Shown piece by piece: positions 47,948 to 58,106 of a stretch of 64,000 nt of DNA (position 1 is its first letter; each line of letters begins with the position of its first letter). A model generated the notes under the pieces. It did no database searches. It saw nothing but the letters and a program-made list of their open reading frames with translations, and was not told the DNA's origin. The stretch is from Annona cherimola (lineage: Eukaryota > Streptophyta > Magnoliopsida > Magnoliales > Annonaceae). The stretch is taken from the NCBI GenBank assembly GCA_030490835.1, contig CM059971.1:44068012-44132011 (forward strand). The letters run 5' to 3'. The translations under genes were made by a program, and so were the position numbers.

Positions 47948-48796
47948 ATGGCTTCAAATCCTTACCAATGGCTAAATGCAGAATTTTCAACACCGAGCAC
48001 TTACCGTTTCCATGGGTTTAATGATGCACTGGCACCCTCAGATCAATTCGTAGGTTTTGATTATCAAATGCAGGGAATGGATAATTCTTATTCAAGCTAT
48101 TGCGATTTATGTGGAGGCAAAGGACATCTGTCAATCCAATGCGTGTATTATTCAGCGTCTGTGGGCTATTATGAGCATTCGAATGATACATAGGGCTACC
48201 ATGGAGGTTTGCAAGTGAGAAATATGATGTCTTTCGATTGTCAAACACAAGAGTTTAAGGAGCCATCACTACTTGAAAGCAAGCCATCTTTGGAGGACAT
48301 GTTCATGCAATTCATGAAGAGTCACATGCAATTTAATGAGAACATGCAGAAACAGGTGGAGCAATTGGCTACCGCAATCCAATGTCGTCATCAAGAACCG
48401 TTTTCCAGTCATATTGAAGAAATTGCAGAAGAAGATGAGTTGGAACAGGGCTGCAAAGTCACTTCAAGCATTAATGAAGATATATCAATCGATGTGATAG
48501 AGCAACCTGTACCTCAGTTCATTCTAGAACAATTGACAGAGCTAATGAAAAGCCAGGAAGAAGAAGAGAAAATTGATGAAGAAATAGAGGTTGATATATT
48601 GGAGACAGTTGAAAATTATCATTTCAACATACGTCTAATTAGTCTTCCAGAAATTCAAGTGCAACAATACTTAAATGATCAATGCATAGCCTTGAAAAGC
48701 AGCATCTTGAAGCCATCATTAATTCAAAACCCTGAAAACCTCTTCTATAGCCTCTTTGAAATTCAAGAAAAGAGGCTAACTAATCCATTTGAATAG
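47948..48796 (+). pseudogene. Capsid-less Gag-like ORF of Athila-D
   Basis: 282 codons in one frame with a single TAG at 48191-48193 (Athila-A has CAG). N-terminal ASNPYQWLNAEFSTPSTY, zinc knuckle CDLCGGKGHLSIQC (about residues 54-67), LEDMFMQFMKSHMQ with a coiled-coil-like QKQVEQLATAIQ, then acidic stretches (EEEEKIDEEIEVDILE) and a C-terminal NPFE before TAG. The part from the zinc knuckle on matches the end of Athila Gag; the capsid is absent. Conservation of this odd ORF in two copies suggests that it once was selected or recently copied. Confidence 0.82.
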
Positions 48797-49710
48797 GCTA
48801 AGAAGAGAGCTGAACTTCCAGTGCACAATCGAATGGAAGGAAATTCGATAGAGCGGGAATTGGCTAATCATAGTGGAACATCGGGTTGAAGACGATAAAT
48901 TTAGTGCTGAATAGGAGACAACCCATTACACTTTTTGATTTTTGTTTCAAGAATAACGTAGTCTTCTCCCAAGGCGAGGAAGAACAGGATTATCATGCTC
49001 AAATATGGACTTTCAATCCACTTTCAAGTTGATAAATGATGGAATCAAGGAGTTTCAAGTTTATATTCATCATTCAAGACAAGACAATGCAGTTGGAGTG
49101 AGGTCCCGGCCTCAATTTTTGGTGCCTGGAGCCAAGTTTTGCAAAAGAACATGTTCTAGCAAGTTAGGATCAGAGAAGTGGCGCTCTGACGCCATGATCC
49201 AGCGCCCCGGCTCCATATTTTTCAAGGAAATAACATGTTACAACTTTTGAGTCAACAAGTCGGCGCCTAGGCTTCAATTTTTGGCACCCCGGCGCCACCC
49301 CCTGCCAGCATAAAAAAATAGCAAAACACAAGTTTTCACATGCCAACTTCAACTAGCCATAACTTTTGATCCCGGAGGAGTTATGGGAGCTACCACATAT
49401 CGACGGAAAGCATTTTTCGAGCCCGTCAACATGAAAACCATGGTTTACTGAGTTGATATCATTTTCAATATCAAAATCCTCCATCTTTGCATATTTTGGG
49501 TCATTGAAGTCCTACGCGATTTCTCTTGCTGCTTTTAGTATATCACCTATTTTATTACTTTAAGTAAAAGGCGTGCAAGTGGGTGGTTTGTATTTTTCAT
49601 ATATGTGCGGGCATGTGGATGTGTTGCTTGTGGGTAAGAGATGAAAACAAACCTACATGATCATATATGATGTATAATTGTTGTAAAAATGATGTAGGTA
49701 TGATCATATA
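48797..49710 (+). other. Athila-D spacer
   Basis: No coding frame. Homologous to 7600-8400 (opposite strand). GGCGCC-type palindromes at 49165-49300. Near the end, an 18-base block ATGATCATATATGATGTA-like occurs twice (49656 and 49700), the second copy running into the 3' LTR. Confidence 0.65.
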
Positions 49711-50796
49711 TGATGTAAAAATACGAGTTATCATGACCCATTTCAGTCTATTTATGCATTTTGGTCCAAGAGATTAGGTTTAGTTTGCATCCATTTAGCT
49801 AAATTTTCACTTGCTTTGCATTTTAGGAGCATTATGTGGTTTTCATGCATTTTTAGTATAAATTAGGCATTTTTAGTTTAGTTATTTAGTTTCATTCATT
49901 TTTACAGAAAGGACGGAGAATTACAAGCATGCGAGTAAGTCGAAGAATGAATAGAGCCAAGTGAAGAAGCAGGTAGGCTGGCACCTAGGCGCCACCCTAC
50001 ATGCTTAGCTAGAAGTTCCACCACCGACACAGGAAAATGCCTCAAGAGAGCTGGTGCCCAGGCGCCGACCAGCGGCGCCTAGGTGCCACTTCACTAACAT
50101 GCAGAGTCATCCCATAGAGTTTCTAAGTTAGCAGCTCCAGTGAGTTGGCGCCTAGGCGCCAATACGCATCCATAAGCACGAGTTTTTCTATGCAGGCTGT
50201 TATGTTTAAATAAAAACCTAGAGTTCCAGAGGCTATAGAGAGGAGAGGCGTGGAGAGAGCCGCTAGAGCAGCCGCATAGAGAAGGAAAAAGATCCGTTTT
50301 CCATCGCAAACGGAAGAGGAGATCCGATCTCACCGGTGGAAGCTTCCGGGATTTAGTTCTTCTCTTTCACATTCTCTTTCCTTTCTATTTCCTTTCTTCT
50401 GTGTCCTTAGAGATGATTGTAACTTGATTTTAATGAGAATTAAAGTCATGTTAATGGGCTAAACTTTCCTATGATGGGAGATATGTAGGATTTGAACTCA
50501 TAGCTTATGATATTTGGTTTTCTCATGCTTGAATTGATAAAACTGTTGTGCTGTGACTTTTGTTACTTGAGATTACCCTTATATATCATGCTTAATGCGT
50601 TTACAAGCTTTGCAACCTTGTGGATTGATCTAATATTTAGATTCATGCTTGGAAAAGTGGGATTTGAATAAGATCCATATATAAGGCACAGGTATTCTAA
50701 CTCATGTTGTGTTAGATGTTAATATGGATAGGAATATACCTATTAACCCTATGTAATCATGATTAGGTTATATGGTTATCAACCTTGTTTTACTTA
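49711..50796 (+). repeat. Athila-D 3' LTR, truncated at both ends
   Basis: TGAT then GTAAAAATACGAGTTATCA: the AACTC of the left arm is gone. GGCGCC palindromes at 49981, 50055-50095 and 50145-50162 (the last a perfect 18-bp palindrome). The LTR stops at 50796, about 400 bp short, against Tekay-C. Confidence 0.88.
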
Positions 50797-53299
50797 TGAT
50801 CATGGTTGCATGAAAATAAGGTATATACCTTTGATTTTTGTGCACCAAAAAGTAAGTTTGTGTTTATGTTAAAGTAAGGTAATTAACTATATGATTAATG
50901 GCATGAATGAGGTGTCAAAAGGAGGTAATTACACATGGATTTTATGAATTACTTTAATTGAAAAAATTTATGATAAAATCAAGTGATTAATGACATGATT
51001 TAATGGTTAATGGATTAGCTCAAAAGGAGCATGAAAAGGTGGCCCCACACATGGATGATCAAGGGGCTATTGCATGGGATTTTTGAATTTTAAAAAAATG
51101 GAAAATGTGCATTTTAATGACCTAGGCAGGGTAGCTAGAGTGAATAGTGGATGAGATTTGGGTTGATTTTTGTGGCAAGAAAATGCCAAAAAGTCAATGA
51201 TAAGTGGACCCCACCAAGTGGACAGCCATATGGAAGCGAAGTGAGGTGCACGTACAAGCTGCATTTGGAATTTTTAATAATTTTTTTAAAAAGGATAAAT
51301 GGACCCCTAATTAAGCTATTACCTAGGGTGATTAAATACCCATTAATTAAAGTGAAAATTAGGTGGAAAAATCGTGCAAAGGCTGCTGCAAGGGGACGTT
51401 GCATTATGTGGGCAGATTTTGTCCATTAATGACATAGATTTTTAATGATTTTATTAAAATAAATTGCTAATTTACTTGGCCCATATTTTTCCATTTCAGC
51501 AAAGGGGGATAAGCATGCTTTAATTACCTGCTAAGTGATGTGGAAAGTGGATCCCACAAAGCTGGAAAATCCATCTCATATCCTAGGTGCATGTCCACAT
51601 GTGCTAAGGGAGAGAGAGATATGTAAAAGGGAAAAAAATCTCCAAAACAAGGGTAGCAAGCACGTCCCCCATTCCAGCAGCATAAGGGGAGAAAAAAAAA
51701 GAGAAAATGAGAAGGAAAAATGGAAGAAAGAAGAGGAATCAAGCTAGGAAAATGGAGTTCAAGTTGGATTCAATTCAAGTAAGTATACTTCTCTTGAATT
51801 TTCTTAAATTCACAAAATAAGTTGCTGTTTGGATTGGATACCATGATTAGATCATGAATCATGATTTAATGGATTATATATGTTGGGTATAATAATCAAG
51901 AACAAATGATTAAGGGTTTTTGCATATCTATTGAAATTAGATGCAAATATGGGAGCAAAACCTAGAAGAAATGAGATAGAAATCCAAAATATGAATGAAA
52001 TAGTAAATTAATGAATTTTAGCATGAAAAGTTTTTTGAGAACTCATGATAGGGTGATTAAGGAACTTCCAATTTTTAGCACAAAAGGGTAAGCATGTTGG
52101 AAATTAAAAATCTGAGAAAATCAACTTGAACAGGGTTGAACGGGTGTCAGGATCAGTTGCACCAAATGATTTTTAGTAATTTTTACAAAAGGTATTTCAA
52201 GATGAAAACTTTATATGATGTGGGAGACATCATGAGTAACATTTTACCAAAATAAAAATTAGTTTTTGAAAGGTATAAATATGCCTAATAATTAACGTGA
52301 TTAGAGCTGTCTGAAAATTAATGCTTCTGTCCAGCAGAGTAAAAATATCAAAATAAATATAAATACTTAATATGTTATGTTGAAAATATTTATTTTGGTT
52401 AGATCATATATCTATTAAGGTATTATATAAATTTTAGATTTAAATTCCTCGATTTGATTATGATTAACAAATTAGAGAGATCAGTGTGTCTGATTTCAGC
52501 ATTATGGATAGATTAAGGAATAAATCAAAGTAAATGTTAAATTCTAGATTTTTGGGATGGAATTTAAATTACAATGGGATATAAACAATTATCATAAGTG
52601 ATTATGAGGATTTAACCTATTAGAGGTGGGGTTTAAAAATGATGGAACTTAGGGTTACGTATAAGACCCGATTTCCATGTTTTGATGTTGAAAATGATAA
52701 ATGGATTATGTGAAGCGTTAAAATGCATAAAGATATGATTGGAACACATGGATTAGGTTTCTGTTTTAGTAAATAATGATAATCTCAAAATTTGAGATTA
52801 TTATATGATACCTAAGTTAGCAACTAAGTGCTTAAAATGAGCACCGATGTGTGAAAAATAAAAACTATGTTAAAAATGATAAATGGTAGTAATGAACCTC
52901 AAAATAATGATTTAATGAACGATTATTATATTTATGTAAGATTAGCCTACATAAGGGTATTAAAATGAATGAATGGATGATTGATATGTATAGGTTATGT
53001 GCTAAGTATAAGTACCTGACTTGAAGGACAAGTGGGTCAAGCTAAGTCCAAATGAATTTATGTAGGGTGAAAAACCTAAGGGATTTATGTATTTGAAGTT
53101 GATGTGAATAAATGAAATATTATTTTCATTTATTTAGGCAAAGGCAAAGGAAAATAATGGAAGAAGGGGATTATGACAATCTCAGGTAAGCAAGCGAACT
53201 TTTCAAATTATGGATTTTTCTCTATATGTTGAAATGATGATTATGTCAATGTTTTATGATTATGTTTTAACGAATGGGCAAGCACAAGTTTTGAAAATT

Positions 53300-53401
53300 G
53301 ATGACTTTAATGAAAAGCCACAAGTATTGAAAATGTCGGCTTTAATGAAAGGTCATTAGTTTGGAAAAGGATGACTTTAATGAAAAGTCTTAAGGTTTAC
53401 T
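53300..53401. repeat. Three-unit GACTTTAATGAAAAGTC repeat
   Basis: Copies at about 53303, 53341 and 53382 (the middle one GGCTTTAATGAAAGGTC), spaced about 40 bp. Each has self-complementary ends GACTT/AAGTC or a variant. Confidence 0.75.
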
Positions 53402-54329
53402 TCATGGGAAGCAAGCGACAGTTTTTAAGATAAATAAATTATCACAAGTATTGTCAAGGTTGGGAATACTTTATGTTAATGGAATTGAAAATTTTACTTA
53501 TGAGTAAGAAAGTTCTCCATGATGATTATTTTAAATAATTTTATTGATTTATGTCGATGGTTTTAGGAATTTGCTTTTAAGTAAGCAAGTTCTTTATGAT
53601 GTTGTTTCAAAAGTATTTTATAAGAAAAATAGAATTTTTTTCTTTTTCACAAAGTAATTTTAGCAGATAAGATTTGATTTTCTCTAATGATGTTTTGTGA
53701 TAAATAGCTAAGTTTATGAAAGAAAAAGAAAAAGTGATTTGATTTATGGAAAAAGATTGATTTTTCTATATTATGATAATTAAATATAAACGATGATTTG
53801 GACATAGTCCATACGTCTTGAAATGATATTTGAAAAGTTTTGATTTTCTTTAGATAAGAAAATCTATTATGAAAATGTCTTCAAAAATGTTGTAGAATGG
53901 GATTTAAGGATGACCAATCTAATAAGTTGATTTTATAAATGGTTTGATTTCGAGTTGCTAAATGGCATGCTAAAGACTATGCAACCTCCCTTTATGTAAA
54001 AATGGTATAATAGATATGTGGACAATAAATTACTCATCAGGGTGGTTAAAAAGGGAATAACATACTTGCATAACTTTTGTGAGCAAAAAGGGCCTGAAAT
54101 GGAAAACAAGAAAATAATAGAAAATACATGGTTTATTTTTTAAAATCCAAAAGTTCTGGAGTTATTTTATAAGGGTTTTTAAGAGGTATTGTTTTTCAAA
54201 CATTTCAAATGATTGTCAAAATATTTTACTCAAAATTCTTTTAAAAGAATTTAAGAATGGTCATCCGAAATTTAGATTTCAAATGTTAACTTGTTTAAAG
54301 TGGGTGCGGTCACTTTACAAGTTGATACC

Positions 54330-54494
54330 GACTGCGGTCTATGATATGTTTTCCATAAATGAATTTTTAAAATACAGACTTTGGTCTATGATGTTTTTCG
54401 AGTATGGATGCGGACTGCGGTCTGTGATCCAGGTTTAAAAGAAGATGGGCTGCGGTCTGTGATATTTTAAACCAAATGGACTACGATCTGTCAG
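54330..54494. repeat. Five-unit GACTGCGGTCTRTGAT repeat
   Basis: Copies at 54330, 54377, 54413, 54448 and 54479, spaced 31-47 bp. GACTGCGGTC itself is a short hairpin (GAC...GTC). A single related GGCCGAGGTCTGTACTAT lies at the window end (63970) in Tekay-D. Confidence 0.8.
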
Positions 54495-54994
54495 GATGAT
54501 GTATGGTGCACCAGTACATGAAATAGGCCGGTTGTAGAGCACGTTCGGGATGGTCGGGGCCCACTCTACATAAGGCCAAGTCCCTAAGGGATAGCAGGAG
54601 GCCAGCGACGCCCTCCCTGAGATGGGAGCAGGATGACAGAACAACCGCCAGGTTAGCGTGCTGTTAAGGATTCTCTTCCAAAAGGTAGAGTGATCACTTG
54701 CTAAGTGTCAATACTGGATGGAGAGAAATGCATTTGCTTATGTTTTGTTTTTGAAAAGCCCAAAGATTTGGACATGAAAGCATTTTTACGAAAAGTTATC
54801 CTAAAGGAATTTTTATGAAATGATTACCCTAAAAATAGGGTGTTTTACACAAAAGTGTAAATAACAGGAATGAAAGGAAATATTTTTATGCAAATGCATT
54901 TATGAAAATGAATTATATATTTTATATGCCTTGTTTGTTATAAACAAGCCCTAAGACGGGGATTATAAAAAGGATTTATGTGAAATTTGGTTTT

Positions 54995-55477
54995 GGACAT
55001 AAGAATGTCCATTTCTAAAGGATTCAAATGGTAAATGTTTATGGACATAAAAATGTCCAATGCTCAAGTATTTTAATGGAATGTGTCTTAGGACATATGA
55101 ATGTCCATTGTCAAGAAATTATGTCAAAAATGTTTTAAGACATCAAATGTCCTTTGCCGAGAAAGGCTTATCTGTATAATGTTTTTAGGACATGATAATG
55201 TCCTTCTCTAAAAAGGGGTTATGAGGAAAATATTTTGGATGTAAAACGTCCACTAATGAAAGATGATTTTATGTAAATGTCTTTGAACATTAAAAATGTT
55301 TATATAAGACTAAAGGAAATTAATTAAAGAGGATAAAAGTGTATATTTTACCTTAACAAGCCCAGATGTGGCTTGTAAATGATTTTAAGAATGAATATTT
55401 TATGTAATGTTCAAGGACATGGAACTGTCATTATGAAGAAGGATTTCATGATAAAGTTTTAGGACATATAAATGTCC
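54995..55477. repeat. GGACAT-N4-ATGTCC hairpin array, 48-bp period
   Basis: Copies at 54995, 55043, 55091, 55138, 55188, 55237, 55285, 55415 and 55462. Spacing is 47-50 bp except for one gap of 130 bp, which holds a different hairpin (AAGCCCAGATGTGGCTT, about 55353). Five copies have perfect 6-bp arms while the loop and the 30-odd bases between copies vary. Strong periodic structure with no coding frame. Confidence 0.9.
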
Positions 55478-56001
55478 TCAAGTAAAAAGGTGTTCAAGAT
55501 ATAATGCTTGCTTACTGAATTGTCACTCAAGTTTTGTTTTCCCAAACCTTAGACAGGTACCAGGAAAACTCAAGAAGATGCAAATCTAAGTAATGAAGGA
55601 AGGTATGTAATGGTAGCCATGATGTATAGATAGCATGACTTAAAGTTCTAAGGTATGTGGATGCGTGTGTGAACTTAATTAGAATTTTAAGTTCCATGTG
55701 ATTTAATGATTGAATATATGTGTGTATACAATGTATATGTTATGATTTAGTCAAGAAGACTTTTATTGCAGTAGAACATGATAATATGCTTTGAAATGAA
55801 ATTACGAAGATTTATTACAAGTTTATCGCCGCTTGTATGATAAATGATGTAGAATGTAAATAAATGAATGATGATGAAAAAAAATTTGGACGAGATCCAA
55901 TTAAGAACACGCCGCGTGATCAAGGCAACAATCCTGATTCACATTTACCAATCAATAAGGTCTTGAGGTAAGGAAGTGATGTCTCGGTTTGGGGCGCTAC
56001 A

Positions 56002-57504
56002 GTATCGTTCCCACAAGGAATTGTTAACCGGAATTATTAATTAGTTTAATTATTTTCAGTGGGTAGAAAATTTTGAGTTTATGAATTTAAACTAAAGCTA
56101 ACAACTGCAATAAGAAATCAGAGTAGAGTCCACGGAATCGCTGGAATACTAGAAACGAGTTTAATAATCAGGGATGGCAGATGGATAGCTCGGAATCCTT
56201 GAATCTAAACTATATCGCATTGGTTCTTTTTAATTGGATTGTGCATGTATTTACTAGTCCAAGTTCAATAATCTTTGTATATGTCTTCCAACATTATATA
56301 AAGCCAATTACACCCTATTTAATTTCTATGTTCCCATGCCATTAAATAAAGTGAAATTGATAAATTCATAACCTGTTTACTGACTACACAGGGTTTAACG
56401 GTATATTCCTATCCGTTAAATAACTCCCCTTAGCAAAGAGGAAACCTATGCTCTACACATGGATCTAGCAGAGATTTTCCTTTTCCAAGGATAAATCAAG
56501 CAATTAAATCATTTTACAAGGTAGATAATCTTGTAAGAAGCAATAAAACCACACATGCAGAGGTAAATCACACACAATCATATATCAAGTCAAATATTCA
56601 TTCCTGAATTTCAAAGAACCAAGACAATATAGTTTAGAATTCAATTCATCCTAACTATCCATCTAAAGGAAATTTAGTTCAAAGAAATGATAATAAAATC
56701 CTTTACATCCATATTGAAAATATCCAGAAAAGCAGAGAAATAAAAATAGAAAGAATAAGAAAAAACTGGTTTTCCGGCGACTTCCACCAACGGAGTTGAA
56801 TCCTCTCTTCAATCTATGCTTTGATCGCGTTTTCGTCATTCTCTTGTTGTGTAATTCCGTTCCTGGGCTCTCTCTCCGTCGTCCCTCGTGCGCAAACCCC
56901 TAGGGTCTATTTATAAAGCGACATTGCGCAGCACATGCACTGAAATCCGTGCATACGGATGCGTATTGGCGCCTAGGCGCCAACTCTCTATGTGCTGGGC
57001 AACTTAGAACTTTTCTGTAAACCCTAGGAATTCATGCCTTGGGGCCTAGGAACCAACTCCCTGGATGCTACGTAATTTGGAACCTCTCCTCAAACACCTG
57101 TGTGATCATGTACTCCCTGGAAGCAATTGTGACTTGTAGCTTCAAAAACCCTTCTGAACTTGACTGTATGTTGATGAGGTGGCGCCTAGGCGCCAACTCA
57201 TTGGAAGCTATTTGTTTGCTGGATTGTGCTGGCGTTCTGGCAGGGGCAAGTAGGGGTGGCGCCTGGGCGCCATCCACCTGCCTTTTGACTTGGTCTCGTT
57301 CTGCATTCCACTTGCCCGCTTGCCTTCATAATGTTCGTCCTTTCAGCAAAAGTTGAATAAAATAAATAAATAAACTAAAAATGCCTAACTTGTGCTAAAA
57401 ATGCATGAAAGCTAAATGGATGCAAACTAAGCATAATCTCTCGGACTAACACACAAATAGAGTCTGAAATGGGCCATGATAACTCGTATTTTTATGAGTT
57501 ATCA
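56002..57504 (-). repeat. Athila-C 5' LTR (end truncated)
   Basis: Start palindrome 57477-57504. The last roughly 90 bp of the LTR are missing at 56002. It is very similar to 38210-39874 but lacks two GGCGCC palindrome units (about 18 and 21 bp) and about 40 bp near 57405. Perfect palindromes at 56966-56983 and about 57181-57199. Confidence 0.9.
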
Positions 57505-57509
57505 GTGCA

Positions 57510-58068
57510 ACCCTAATCCCATTATCATTAGCTTGATCAAATCCTTTCATAACCTTGATCTCATAATTTTAACCGTCCATTTCAAATTTCATCTCAATCC
57601 TACTTTTCTAGCTCAAGTTATGATCAATTGAAGTTATCTATGAATTTAGGACGGTGATGATCAATTATCAACAAAATTTTCATATTCTAACTTTCCCATG
57701 TGATTAAGCACGAAATTATATGTTTCTCTCTCAATTTTCATCTTAGTCCGCCTTATAGGCGTCAGGTTATGAATTTTCCAACATTTTCAAGCTTGGCTCT
57801 ATAATTAGCCTCCTAATTTCCATTAATCACATTATGGAATTTAACTAATTTTTCATGGAACACTAATACTTTTTAATCCTCATTAGGCCACTTTAATCAT
57901 ATTGACCCATTTCAACTTAGAGTGATCAATTTTTATCATCATTCATACTTACTGATCTATTTGCAACAAATCATCAAAATTTGCATATAATTCATTCATA
58001 ATTCAATCAATCATACATAAAGCATTCAAATGCATATACATGAATCCTATGTGAGTTAGGGTTTCACA
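57510..58068 (-). repeat. Tekay-B 3' LTR, proximal part
   Basis: On the minus strand starts TGTGAAACCCTAACTC (58068) and runs to the Athila-C right target duplication GTGCA (57505-57509). Similar to the first 550 bp of the Tekay-A LTR. Confidence 0.9.
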
Positions 58069-58084
58069 ATTCTCCCCCCTTATA
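58069..58084 (-). other. Tekay-B polypurine tract
   Basis: On the minus strand ATAAGGGGGGAGAAT directly before the LTR start. Same place and form as at 32600-32614. Confidence 0.8.
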
Positions 58085-58106
58085 ACAGGTTTCATCCCGA
58101 AACCGT

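Larger units (their letters stand above)
46307..50796 (+). mobile_element. Athila-D: non-autonomous Athila-like element
   Basis: 5' LTR 46307-47789, intact tRNA-Asp-type primer site, capsid-less gag ORF (47948-48796), spacer, truncated 3' LTR (49711-50796). It has no pol genes and is the same family as Athila-A. The 3' untranslated region and polypurine tract seen in Athila-A are missing, so its 3' end was remodelled by deletion. Confidence 0.88.
50797..56001 (+). repeat. Tekay-C LTR fragment, 5.2 kb, hairpin-expanded
   Basis: Ends TTTGGGGCGCTACA (56001), the Tekay LTR end. The start lacks the first roughly 550 bp seen at 57510-58068 and 32050-32599. It is co-linear with 38209-34640 (minus strand) but about 1.6 kb longer, mostly through repeat arrays at 53290-55480. 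It abuts the Athila-C 5' LTR (56002), into which the parent element probably inserted. No Tekay internal sequence is left. Confidence 0.85.
38210..57504 (-). mobile_element. Athila-C: autonomous-type Athila inside the Tekay-B LTR
   Basis: 3' LTR 38210-39874 and 5' LTR 56002-57504 are the same subfamily (about 95% by eye), and the outer flanks carry identical GTGCA (38205-38209 and 57505-57509). Between them lie pol genes on the minus strand (41246-46149) and a large replacement (46150-56001) that removed the end of the 5' LTR, the primer site, gag and the protease start. Confidence 0.88.

Noticed and set aside
54995..55477. CRISPR-like array (regular repeats and variable spacers)
   Set aside because: Repeats are 16-bp palindromes inside a plant LTR, spacers are related to each other, and no cas-like genes exist; this is a tandem repeat.
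50797..56001. Inversion of the Tekay-B LTR to explain the plus-strand Tekay-C LTR
   Set aside because: The distal Tekay-B LTR is accounted for at 34640-38209 with matching target repeats, so an independent plus-strand insertion followed by deletion is simpler.
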